Positions 23,641 through 31,495 of a stretch of 64,000 nucleotides of DNA are shown here, piece after piece (the stretch's first letter is position 1; every line of letters begins with the position of its first letter). The stretch comes from Streptomyces durocortorensis (lineage in GTDB: Bacteria > Actinomycetota > Actinomycetes > Streptomycetales > Streptomycetaceae), in assembly GCF_031760065.1 (NCBI RefSeq), contig NZ_CP134500.1:3472001-3536000 (forward strand), given 5' to 3'. The position numbers and the translations under genes are program-made. Under the pieces are notes generated by a model. The model did no database searches and had not been told where the DNA came from. It worked only from the letters and a program-made list of their open reading frames with translations.

Positions 23641-25529
23641 CGGGAGTCCTCCGGGGTCTTCCAGTCCGTCGCCAGCTCTGCCTGGGCCGGCGCCCGGGTG
23701 GGGTCGGCGTCCGGCGTCCAGGCGACCACCCTGCTGTCCCAGGAGGCGGTGACCGCGTCGTCGCCGAGCCAGGTCACGGCGCTGACCGCGCTGCCGTGCC
23801 CCTCCAGCACATGGCTGTGGAGCGGGGCGAGGGTCTCCGGGTCGAGGACCCACAGCCGGCCGGTGTAGTCGTACGAGCCCGTGACGAGCAGCGGCTTCCC
23901 GCCCGGGTGCCAGGCCGCGCACTTGGCCGACTCGTCGTGGCCGACGAGCACCTGGAGCAGCTCCCCGGTGTCCAGGTCGTAGACGCGGCTGGTCCGGTCG
24001 CGGGAGACGGTGGCGAGCAGCGCCCGGCCCGCCACGCTGGTCACCGAGCCGCCGTTGATCAGCTCGCCGTGGCCGCCGAAGGAGCGGATCAGCTCGCCCT
24101 CGGCGGTGATCAGGTGGGCCTGGCGGTCGGTCGAGTAGGTGACCAGGCGGTCCGGGTCCACCCAGGACACGTCCTTGATGGACCCGTCGTGGCCCTCGTA
24201 GTGGATTCCGGGCACCAGCTCGCTGCCCGTCCAGGTGTAGAGGTCGAGCCCGCCCTCGTAGTCGGCGACGGCCAGCCGCTTGCCGTCCGGCGACCAGGCG
24301 GCCCGGTTCACGGGATGCGCGCGCTCGACGGCGGCCACATCGCGTCCGGTGACGGCGTCGGCGACGCCGACCCGGCCGGAGAACGAGCCGTAGGCGACGA
24401 GCCCCGGCAACTGCTCGGACACGGCAACGGTGTTGATCAGGCTGCCGTTGCCCACCGGCACCTCGGTCGCGGTGGCCCCGCGGTGGCTCCAGACCCGGAC
24501 CGTACCGTTGTCGCTGCCCGCCGCCAGCACCTCACCGGCGGCCGACACGTGGTTGACGCCGTGCGTGGACACCGGCGATTCGAGGGTGATCTCCCGGACC
24601 TCGCCGGGCAGGTCGTCCGCCGGGACCTCGGGTACGTCGATCACTGCGGGCAGCGCCGAGAACGTACCGGCGATGATGGTCCTGCCGTCCACGGACCAGT
24701 CCACCGAGCGGGGCCACAGGTGTGCCCCGTACCAGCGCACCAGCGGGCGGCAGTCGGCGATGTCCCAGAGGGTGATCGTGCTGTCGTAGGCACCGATGAC
24801 GATGCGGGAGCCGTCCTGGGACCAGGCGACCGACTTCACGGCGGCGGTGTACGGGCCGACCTTGGTGACCAGTTCGCCGTCGGTCCGCACGATGTGCACG
24901 AAGCCGTCGTCGCAGCTGGCGGCGAGCAGGGTGCCGTCGGGCGACCAGCGGCACATCTCGGCGTGCCCGGCCTGCGGCAGGTCGCGCAGCAGGGCCCCGT
25001 TGGTGTCCCAGAGGCGGATGGTGGCGTCCTCGCCACAGCTGGCCAGGACGCCGGTGGGCGCGGCGTCGACCGACATGCAGTGGTCGGCGTGGAAGATCAC
25101 GCCCTCTTCGAGAACGCCGGTACGGATGTCCCAGATGCGGCCCGTGCCGTCCTGCGAGACGGTGACCAGGCGGTTCTCGTCCAGCCAGGCCAGGGCGTTG
25201 AGGTCGTCGGGCTGCCGGGCGAGCAGCTGGATCTGGCGGCCGGTGGCCACGTCCCAGATGCGGCAGGTCTTGTCGGCCGAACCGCTGGCGAGGAGCCGGC
25301 CCGACGGCGAGAACCGCACGCCGTTGACCAGCCGTGAGTGATGCCCGACCCAGCGCGGGGCGGTGCCGGAGCGGTCCCACAGGGCCACCCGGCCGTCGTA
25401 CCCGGCGCTGGCGTAGTGGACGCCGTCCGGGCTGAACGCCACGGAGGTCTGGGGGGAGGCGTGCACAGCGGTGGTGTCGCCGGTGCTGTCGCCGGTGGCC
25501 TGCGGGTGGAATACGTCGACTGTCCGCAT
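23637..25529 (-). CDS. WD40-repeat protein (two propellers), ToxC-like by context
   Basis: The 630-residue protein is built almost entirely of WD40 repeats, about 13-14 of them, enough for two seven-bladed propellers. Examples are VAFSPDGVHYASAGYDGRVA, GSADKTCRIWDVATG, GEDATIRLWDTNG, GSDNGTVRVWSHRG and GSYDYTGRLWVLD. There is no kinase, NTPase or caspase domain, unlike most actinobacterial WD40 proteins. Its neighbours include GTP cyclohydrolase II and RibD, as in the toxoflavin operon, where ToxC is a WD-repeat protein. It could be a scaffold or a novel catalyst. RBS CAGGAG lies ten bases before ATG 25529. Confidence 0.9.
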   Translation of the reverse strand: MRTVDVFHPQATGDSTGDTTAVHASPQTSVAFSPDGVHYASAGYDGRVALWDRSGTAPRWVGHHSRLVNGVRFSPSGRLLASGSADKTCRIWDVATGRQIQLLARQPDDLNALAWLDENRLVTVSQDGTGRIWDIRTGVLEEGVIFHADHCMSVDAAPTGVLASCGEDATIRLWDTNGALLRDLPQAGHAEMCRWSPDGTLLAASCDDGFVHIVRTDGELVTKVGPYTAAVKSVAWSQDGSRIVIGAYDSTITLWDIADCRPLVRWYGAHLWPRSVDWSVDGRTIIAGTFSALPAVIDVPEVPADDLPGEVREITLESPVSTHGVNHVSAAGEVLAAGSDNGTVRVWSHRGATATEVPVGNGSLINTVAVSEQLPGLVAYGSFSGRVGVADAVTGRDVAAVERAHPVNRAAWSPDGKRLAVADYEGGLDLYTWTGSELVPGIHYEGHDGSIKDVSWVDPDRLVTYSTDRQAHLITAEGELIRSFGGHGELINGGSVTSVAGRALLATVSRDRTSRVYDLDTGELLQVLVGHDESAKCAAWHPGGKPLLVTGSYDYTGRLWVLDPETLAPLHSHVLEGHGSAVSAVTWLGDDAVTASWDSRVVAWTPDADPTRAPAQAELATDWKTPEDSR

Positions 25530-25602
25530 GATCTTCGAACTCCTGACAGAGCGGATGGATGGGCTGAGGAAGGAAGAGGTGGGAAGAGGTGGAGAGGGAG
25601 AG

Positions 25603-25669
25603 CAGGTCTAGGGGCGAGCAGGTCGAAGGAGGGCGGGCCCAGGGAGAACAGGTCCGGGGCGGGCAGGTC
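25603..25669. repeat. CAGGTC repeats with ~15-base period
   Basis: CAGGTC occurs at 25603, 25619, 25649 and 25664, spaced 16, 30 and 15 bases, embedded in a purine-rich strand. The last copy overlaps the stop codon of the leftward glycosyltransferase-like gene; the tract is in the 139-base gap before the WD40 gene and could be a regulatory array or a recombination relic. Confidence 0.6.
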
Positions 25670-26862
25670 TAGGGAGCGGTGCCGAGGGGCGTCGCGGCCG
25701 ACGCCAGTTCCGCACCGGCGTTCAGGCCCTCCTCGGTCAGCCTGCGCAGCGGGTCCATGACCCGGCGCAGCAGCGGGAGTCCGACCACCTGTGCCAGACC
25801 GCCCAGCGGGATGGTCTCGACGGCACGCGCGCGGACAGCGGGGTCCGGCGTCCGGCCGGCGGCCGGGGCGGTGCCCGTGGTGGCCATGAGGCGTTCCAGG
25901 GTGGCCCCGTACAGCACGGCCGCGGTCCAGGCAGCGGTGGCGTGGTGGATCTGGAGTCCGGCGCCCGCCAGGTCGCGGAACAGCATCGCGGGGGTCGGCT
26001 CCCACCGGGCCAGTTCCCTGATCCGGTCGGGGTCGATGCCCAGCGTCTGGACGCTCTCGTCCCAGTAGCTCTTGACGTAACGGCCGCCGGGTCCCGTGGG
26101 GGTGAGGCCGTAGACGTGCCCCTTGAAGAAGTGGGGGTAGAAGTCCAGCGCCCCCAGCGTGCCCGTCCCGGTCCGCCGGGCGCCCGGCGCGTCGTCCACG
26201 AAGCAGGGCGAGAGCCTGGGCCCCTGGTTGTCGTTGCCCACCAGGCTGTCGCCCCCCTTGTGTTCGACCAGGTTGGGCACGGCGATGACCAGGGCGGTGT
26301 CGCGCCCCCGCAGGAACGCGGCCAGGGCCTCGTCGTCCGGAGGCGTGTCGCCTTGCAGCAACTCCTTCGCGTAGTCGGCGAATTGCTCGGCCAGGGCGCG
26401 GGGAAGCGCCACGGCGAGCGAGGGCGCGTACTCGTCCGGGATCGCCCGGGCCCAGCCGGCTCCGCTGAGTGCGGCGAGCCGCACGGCCGAACCGTTCCAG
26501 TGGTTCCAGTTGCTGTAGAAGGCGATGGGGTCGTGGGGCCGGTTCCCGATGGACTTGGCCACCAGGTCCAGGAAGCCCTCGGCGGGCAGGACGTCGTCCT
26601 GGAGGACGAGCCGGTGGCTGGCCGTGCCGTACGGTCCGGCCCAGGCGGCCGCCGCCGTACGCAGGGGGCTCGGCGGACCGTCCGGGTCCGGATCGAGGAC
26701 GAGCAGCGGGTCGTCGGCGGGGAGCCGGTCGTCGGCGTGCGGACCTTCGGCGTACGGCGGTCGGGCTCCGGCGTCCAGCTCGGCCAGCAGGGCTTCCGCC
26801 TGCTTCCGCCGCCGGGGGTGCGCCATGACCCTGATGCCGGGGTACCGGGACGTCTCTGTCAT
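25669..26862 (-). CDS. GT-A-like putative glycosyltransferase (GT25-like)
   Basis: The 397-residue product starts at ATG 26862, overlapping the exporter stop by four bases. The N-terminal third has a GT-A-type pattern: IRVMAHPRRRKQAEALL, then HRLVLQDDVLPAEGFLDL, whose QDD resembles the EDD/DxD metal motif of GT25-like enzymes, then FYSNWNHWNGSAVR and WARAIPDEYAPSLAVALPR. The rest is helical, with WTAAVLYGATLERLM near the end. The family is not named with certainty. Given three other glycosyltransferase-like genes, a sugar-transfer role is the best inference. Confidence 0.7.
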   Translation of the reverse strand: MTETSRYPGIRVMAHPRRRKQAEALLAELDAGARPPYAEGPHADDRLPADDPLLVLDPDPDGPPSPLRTAAAAWAGPYGTASHRLVLQDDVLPAEGFLDLVAKSIGNRPHDPIAFYSNWNHWNGSAVRLAALSGAGWARAIPDEYAPSLAVALPRALAEQFADYAKELLQGDTPPDDEALAAFLRGRDTALVIAVPNLVEHKGGDSLVGNDNQGPRLSPCFVDDAPGARRTGTGTLGALDFYPHFFKGHVYGLTPTGPGGRYVKSYWDESVQTLGIDPDRIRELARWEPTPAMLFRDLAGAGLQIHHATAAWTAAVLYGATLERLMATTGTAPAAGRTPDPAVRARAVETIPLGGLAQVVGLPLLRRVMDPLRRLTEEGLNAGAELASAATPLGTAP

Positions 26863-28178
26863 GTCACATCCTTCGTGGTTACGGGGGCGAGTCCGGCGTC
26901 CGGGCCGCTCCCGGGGGAGGCCGGTCCGTCGTACGGCTCGTCGTGCGGTTCCGCCGCCTCCTCCTCCGTGCCGACCGGGGCGATCCGGTACGCGGTGACC
27001 TGGACCCCGACCGCCGCCAGCAGGGCGATCCCGCCGAACGCGGCGCACACCCACAGGGCCCCGCGGTCGAGTACGAATCCGGCGAGCAAGGGGATGAAGA
27101 GGCCGGAGATTCCCCAGGAGAGCTGGAAGAGCGACATGTACCGGCCGCGGATCGCGGCGGGCGCACTGCTCGCCACCAGGGCGTTGGCCGCGGGCAGGCT
27201 GATCATCTCGCCGAGCGTGAAGATCAGCATCACGGGGACTAGCACCACGATCGCGGTGGTCGCCGGGAGTTCGGTCACCAGGTACAGCCCGGCGAAGACC
27301 ACGGCGAAGATCAGTCCGGCCCGGACGATCAGCCGCTGCCGGGGGACGTGGGAGACCTTCGCCGTCACCGGCATCTGGGCGAGCATGATGGCGACGCTGT
27401 TGATGCCGAGGAAGAAGGCGGGCGCCCAGCCGGGCAGCTTCATGATCTCCACCGCATAGGCGGGCAGGATCGTCGCGGGCAGCGCCCAGGCGAAGGTCAG
27501 GAGCATGAAGGAGAAGCAGAAGCCGGTGAACGCGTGGTCCTGGAACGCGGCCCGCCAGCCGGGTTCCTTCCCCCCGCCGCCCGCCTCCTTGGCCGGACGG
27601 TTCGACGAGACGCGTACCCCGGCCAGGAGCACCGCCGCGACGAGCGAGGTGACCACGTTCAGGGCCAGGACCAGGTCGGCGGCGCCCCGGCCGAAGAGGA
27701 TGGTCAGTCCGGAGCTGGCCAGGGCCCCGGTGGCGACGGTGAAGTTCTTGATGGTCCCGACCGCCGCGTAGGTGGCGTCGAGTTTGCGGCCCGATGCCAG
27801 GTCCACCACGATCACCGGCCAGCTCGCCCAGTACAGCCGGTCCCCGGCCATCACGAGGAACGTCGCCACCGCGATCAGCATCCACTCGGAGGCGAACGGG
27901 TAGAGGCCGTAGCCCACTGCCGTGACCAGGTTGCTGGCCACCAGCACGGACTTCGGGGAGAACCGGTCGACGAGCCAGCCCGCCAGCAGGGCCACCGGCA
28001 GGGAGGCGAGCGTTCCGGCGCTGACCGCCGAGCCGATGGCCGAGAAGGACAGCCCGGTGCCGAAGGAGAAGTAGAGGAAGGCCAGCGGGGCGAACAGGCC
28101 CCAGCCGAAGGTGTCGATGAAGACGGAGGAGAAGATACGGCCGCGCTGCGGGATGCGGGGCAGACCCAGATCGATCAT
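26859..28178 (-). CDS. MFS exporter
   Basis: The 439-residue product has about 12 membrane segments, the family loop WLVDRFSPKSVLVASN after helix 2, and a charged central loop (RVSSNRPAKEAGGGGKEPGW). The final 35 residues are acidic and cytosolic. It resembles actinobacterial MFS drug-efflux proteins. It is coupled by 4-base overlaps to the glycosyltransferase genes on both sides, so it is firmly part of the biosynthetic operon and is a likely exporter of the product or a precursor. Confidence 0.9.
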   Translation of the reverse strand: MIDLGLPRIPQRGRIFSSVFIDTFGWGLFAPLAFLYFSFGTGLSFSAIGSAVSAGTLASLPVALLAGWLVDRFSPKSVLVASNLVTAVGYGLYPFASEWMLIAVATFLVMAGDRLYWASWPVIVVDLASGRKLDATYAAVGTIKNFTVATGALASSGLTILFGRGAADLVLALNVVTSLVAAVLLAGVRVSSNRPAKEAGGGGKEPGWRAAFQDHAFTGFCFSFMLLTFAWALPATILPAYAVEIMKLPGWAPAFFLGINSVAIMLAQMPVTAKVSHVPRQRLIVRAGLIFAVVFAGLYLVTELPATTAIVVLVPVMLIFTLGEMISLPAANALVASSAPAAIRGRYMSLFQLSWGISGLFIPLLAGFVLDRGALWVCAAFGGIALLAAVGVQVTAYRIAPVGTEEEAAEPHDEPYDGPASPGSGPDAGLAPVTTKDVT

Positions 28179-29380
28179 GTCGGGCCCTTCCCCGGCGTCG
28201 GGCTCTCCCCCGTCGCCGTCATGTCCCTCCCGGTCGTCGTCGCGCCCTCCCCCGGCGTCGGGCTCCTCCCCGCCTCCGGCCGGACCGAGTGCCAGGTGTC
28301 ACGGCCCGTCGCCAGCTCCCAGACCGCCCGCCAGGCCGAAGTCGACTCCAGGAGCTCGAACGGCAGCAGGAACACCCACCCCGAACCGACCCGGAGGACC
28401 TCCCACACCGGGTCGCGGGAGACGCTGCGGATGCGCAGCGCCTCTCCGGCGAGCAGCGCGGCGGCGGGCAGGCGGAGCGAGCGGTAGCGCACGGCCCCGG
28501 CCATCACGGGCAGCACACTGAGCTGGCCGAGCAGGCTGAGGGTCATCAGCGTCACGGCGGTCCGCGGCCGGGCAGGCAGCGGCTCCCCGCCCAGGAACCG
28601 GAAGCCGATGTCGAGCTGGCCCCGGATCCACCGGGTGCGCTGGCGCAGCGCGGGCCCGACCACCGAGGTCCGGGTGCCGTACGAGAAGGAGACGATGCGC
28701 CCCATGCGTACGCCGGCGGCGGCGGCCCGCACCGCCCACTCGTACAGCTCCTCGACGCCGTCCTCGCAGAGCGGTCCGACCTCCTCCAGCGCCTTGCGGC
28801 GGAAGTAGATCGAGCTGCCGAGCAGCATGTGCATGCCGGTGCGGCGGTTGACGTACTCCATGGCCCCGAAGAACGCGGCCGACTGCGCGAGGGTGATCCG
28901 GTTGACCAGGTCGCCGCCCGCCTCGGGCAGTTCGATGGCGTCGACGACGTCGAGGTCGCGGGCCTCCAGCGCGGCGACGGCCTGGCGGAGCTGGCCCGGG
29001 TCCGGGACGGTGTCCGCGTCGTAGACGGCGACGAACGGGTCGTCGACCTCGCGGAGCACGTGGTTGAGGGCCTTCGCCTTCGGGGTCATCGAGGGAACGG
29101 CCACCACCCGCAGGTCACCGCCGAAGCCGGCCCGGGCCGACCCGGCGACCGCCTCGGCGGCCGCCACGTCCTCGGACCGGCGAGCGTCCACGAGCCAGCG
29201 CACGGACAGCTTCTCGTGCGGGTAGTCCAGGAACTGGAGCATCCCCGCTGAGCGCCGCAGGATCTCCGGGGTCTCCCGGTAGAAGGGGATGAGGAGGGTG
29301 ACCGGGGGCAGCTCCGACGCGTCGGCCCTGGGCTGCTCCCGTGGTGCGAGACGGGCGTTGGGGAGGAGAAATCCAGTCAC
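28175..29380 (-). CDS. Family 2 glycosyltransferase, processive-type
   Basis: The 401-residue product has a GT-A domain: TLLIPFYRETPEIL, metal motif VAVYDADTVPDP (DAD), an acceptor-side FFGAMEYVNRRTGMHMLLGS, and RQRTRWIRGQ, which matches the (Q/R)xxRW motif of GT2 enzymes such as cellulose and chitin synthases. C-terminal hydrophobic segments (about residues 255-340) suggest membrane attachment. A Thr/Gly/Pro-rich tail ends the protein. It adds sugar units to a membrane-proximal acceptor or the cluster product. The sugar donor is unknown. Confidence 0.88.
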   Translation of the reverse strand: MTGFLLPNARLAPREQPRADASELPPVTLLIPFYRETPEILRRSAGMLQFLDYPHEKLSVRWLVDARRSEDVAAAEAVAGSARAGFGGDLRVVAVPSMTPKAKALNHVLREVDDPFVAVYDADTVPDPGQLRQAVAALEARDLDVVDAIELPEAGGDLVNRITLAQSAAFFGAMEYVNRRTGMHMLLGSSIYFRRKALEEVGPLCEDGVEELYEWAVRAAAAGVRMGRIVSFSYGTRTSVVGPALRQRTRWIRGQLDIGFRFLGGEPLPARPRTAVTLMTLSLLGQLSVLPVMAGAVRYRSLRLPAAALLAGEALRIRSVSRDPVWEVLRVGSGWVFLLPFELLESTSAWRAVWELATGRDTWHSVRPEAGRSPTPGEGATTTGRDMTATGESPTPGKGPT

Positions 29381-30516
29381 TGTGTTCCTCTGGTCCAGGC
29401 GGCGGGCCGGAGTTCGACCCGCAGATCACTTCCGATCCGGTCCACGGCGGTGATGCGGAGCCGGTGCGCCTCACCTATCGATCCGACGCCCAGCTCGCCG
29501 ACGGCGCTGACGCCCTCGGAGCCCAGCAGCAGTGGTGCGACGTAGGCGACGACGCGGTCGGTGAGCCCCGCGGTGACGAAGGCGGAGGCGAGCGCGGGGC
29601 CGCCCTCGACCAGCACGGAGCGCACGCCGCGGGTGCCGAGCGCTTCGAGCAGGCCGAGCGGGGGGAAGCGTCCGCGTGCGTCGGTCTTCAGACGCAGGAC
29701 GTTCTCCTCGTCGACGCCCGTGAGTCCGGTGCCGGGCTCAGTCACCACGAGCGTGGGGATGTCTCCGTCCAGCAGCCGGGAGTCCGGCGGCAGTTCGCCC
29801 CGGGCGTCCAGCGCCACCCTCAGGGGCGGTTGTCCCACGACGCCGTGGCGCAGGTCGAGACGGGGGTTGTCGGCCCGCCAGGTGCCGGACCCGACGAGGA
29901 TCGCGTCGTGCCGGGCGCGCAGTGCGTGTGCGTCGGCCCGGGACTCGGCGGAGCTGATCCAGCGGGAGGAGCCGTCGGCGGCGGCGCTGCGGCCGTCCAG
30001 GGTGGTGGCGAACTTCCAGGTGACGAAGGGCCGTCCGGTTCGTACGGCGGTGAGCCACATCTCCAGGACGGCTTCGGCCTCCTCCCTCAGGACCCCGCCG
30101 ACGACGTCGATGCCGGCCTCCGCCAGGCGTCGGGCGCCACCGGCCGCGACCCGGTTCGGGTCGGGCACCGCGTACAGGACGCGCCGGACCCCGGCCTCGA
30201 TCAGCGCGCGGGAGCAGGGGCCCGTACGGCCCTGGTGGTCGCAGGGTTCCAGGGTGACCACGGCGGTGGCGCCACGGGAGCGTCCCCGCGCCTGCCGCAG
30301 CGCGTCGGCCTCCGCGTGCGGCGTACCGGGGCCGCGGTGGACGCCCGTGGCGAGGGTGGTGCCGTCCGCGTCGAGGAGGACGCAGCCGACCGCCGGATTG
30401 ACGCCGGTCGATCCCACCCGCCCCGCGGCGAGCTCCAATGCCCGGCGCATGGCGGCCTGTTCATACGGAGTCACATCTCCAGCGGGGCCGACTTGCGCCT
30501 CAGACCTCAAGGGCAT
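29377..30516 (-). CDS. ribD: RibD: pyrimidine deaminase/reductase
   Basis: The 379-residue product carries both RibD domains: an N-terminal deaminase (about 15-150) with zinc motifs HAEADAL and EPCDHQGRTGPCSRAL, and a C-terminal NADPH-dependent reductase (about 160-375; FVTWKFATTLDGRSA, SVLVEGGPALASAF). It converts 2,5-diamino-6-ribosylamino-4-pyrimidinone 5'-phosphate to the 5-amino-6-ribitylamino intermediate. It overlaps ribA by 17 bases. Streptomyces normally has riboflavin genes elsewhere, so a copy inside a secondary-metabolite operon suggests diversion of the intermediate, as ToxE does in toxoflavin synthesis. Confidence 0.92.
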   Translation of the reverse strand: MPLRSEAQVGPAGDVTPYEQAAMRRALELAAGRVGSTGVNPAVGCVLLDADGTTLATGVHRGPGTPHAEADALRQARGRSRGATAVVTLEPCDHQGRTGPCSRALIEAGVRRVLYAVPDPNRVAAGGARRLAEAGIDVVGGVLREEAEAVLEMWLTAVRTGRPFVTWKFATTLDGRSAAADGSSRWISSAESRADAHALRARHDAILVGSGTWRADNPRLDLRHGVVGQPPLRVALDARGELPPDSRLLDGDIPTLVVTEPGTGLTGVDEENVLRLKTDARGRFPPLGLLEALGTRGVRSVLVEGGPALASAFVTAGLTDRVVAYVAPLLLGSEGVSAVGELGVGSIGEAHRLRITAVDRIGSDLRVELRPAAWTRGTQ

Positions 30517-31144
30517 GACCGGCTCGTTCGCGCTTGGCCGTCAGGTAGGCGTGGTTGTTCTCGTTGACGAAGGTCCCGGTCGGGACGATGTCGGATATCC
30601 CGACGCCGTGTGCCCTCAACTGGGCGCCCTTCTCGGGGTTGTTGGAGAGGAGCCGGATCTCGGGGACATCCAGGGCCCGCAGCATTTCGGCCGCCACCCG
30701 GTAGTCCCGCATGTCGTGGCCGAAGTTGAGGACCGCGTTCGCTTCGAAGGTGTCGAGGCCCTGGTCCTGAAGGAGGTAGGCGTCGAACTTGTTGTAGAGG
30801 CCGATACCGCGCCCCTCCTGCCGCAGGTACAGGATGATGCCGCCCTCGTGCGAGCAGATCGCGAGGGCCTCGTGGAGCTGCGGGCCGCAGTCGCAGCGCT
30901 GCGAGCCGAAAACGTCGCCGGTAAGGCATTCGGAATGCACCCTGACCAGCGGATCGCTCCTCCTGTCCCAGCCGGGGAGGAGGACGGCGATGTGCTCGCG
31001 GTTGTCGTGCAGCCCATGAAAACTGACCATGGTGCTCGGCCGGCGTCCCAGGCCGGGAACATTGATCGGGACCTCGACCCGCGCCCTCACCCGTACGGCA
31101 TCGGCGGGCGCGACGATGACGCCTTCATTTCCTTCTGTGCGCAT
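30500..31144 (-). CDS. ribA: GTP cyclohydrolase II
   Basis: ATG at 31144 chosen over a TTG at 31180. The 214-residue product has the three zinc cysteines in HSECLTGD and SQRCDCG and the catalytic loop LRQEGRGIGLYNKFDAYLLQD. The Tyr in NKFDAYLLQD matches E. coli Tyr105, which distinguishes full cyclohydrolases that release formate from the Streptomyces variant (SCO6655-type, Met) that stops at the formylated product. It therefore probably opens GTP completely. There is no fused RibB domain. With RibD it would supply a riboflavin-pathway intermediate to the cluster. Confidence 0.93.
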   Translation of the reverse strand: MRTEGNEGVIVAPADAVRVRARVEVPINVPGLGRRPSTMVSFHGLHDNREHIAVLLPGWDRRSDPLVRVHSECLTGDVFGSQRCDCGPQLHEALAICSHEGGIILYLRQEGRGIGLYNKFDAYLLQDQGLDTFEANAVLNFGHDMRDYRVAAEMLRALDVPEIRLLSNNPEKGAQLRAHGVGISDIVPTGTFVNENNHAYLTAKRERAGHALEV

Positions 31145-31201
31145 TCCTGACCACCCTGCAGCTGGATTTACGAGTGACAAACATCGAGCGGACCGAGGAG
31201 G

Positions 31202-31351
31202 TCATCCCCACTGCGAGTCATCCGTCCCGACGGACGAGGCGGTGACCACGGACTGCGGCTCGGAAGAAATCGCGGTGAACGATCCGAGAGCCACGGAAGC
31301 GGCAATGGCAAACGCGCCGATGACCTTAAGGAAATTCGTGTTCCTGAACAT
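31202..31351 (-). CDS. 49-residue secreted-type peptide, first gene of leftward unit
   Basis: ATG at 31351 with AGGGGG seven bases upstream; stop TGA at 31202. The product begins MFRNTNFLKV, continues with a hydrophobic segment (about residues 8-28, rich in Ala, Val, Ile, Gly) typical of a signal peptide, and ends SSVGTDDSQWG. The tail of about 20 residues is polar, with one Trp and no Cys. It sits 58 bases before ribA on the same strand and is divergent from the LuxR-type regulator, the layout of a peptide-signal/regulator pair. A RiPP precursor is also conceivable. It is below usual gene-finder length limits and I know no named family. Confidence 0.75.
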   Translation of the reverse strand: MFRNTNFLKVIGAFAIAASVALGSFTAISSEPQSVVTASSVGTDDSQWG

Positions 31352-31458
31352 GCAGCTGCCCCCTGTGTTTACCCGTCGTCAACGCCGGGTCGAGTTGTCG
31401 TGTTGCCTGCCGAGAATCTTGCTGCTCGTTTCAACCTTGCGACAGGGGAAATTTGTGG

Positions 31459-31470
31459 CATGATCATGCA
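31459..31470. promoter_or_regulatory. 12-base perfect palindrome in divergent control region
   Basis: GCATGATCATGC is a perfect palindrome 26 bases before the regulator ATG at 31496 and 108 bases before the divergent peptide start. The 144-base region between the two genes is noticeably AT-richer than the cluster average and must hold both promoters. The palindrome is an operator candidate only. Confidence 0.4.
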
Positions 31471-31495
31471 TCGCGAGAACCTGAAGGATGTACAG

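Noticed and set aside
31029..31463. Rightward 144-codon frame across ribA start and regulator leader
   Set aside because: It overlaps three better-supported features and lacks a ribosome site and codon bias.
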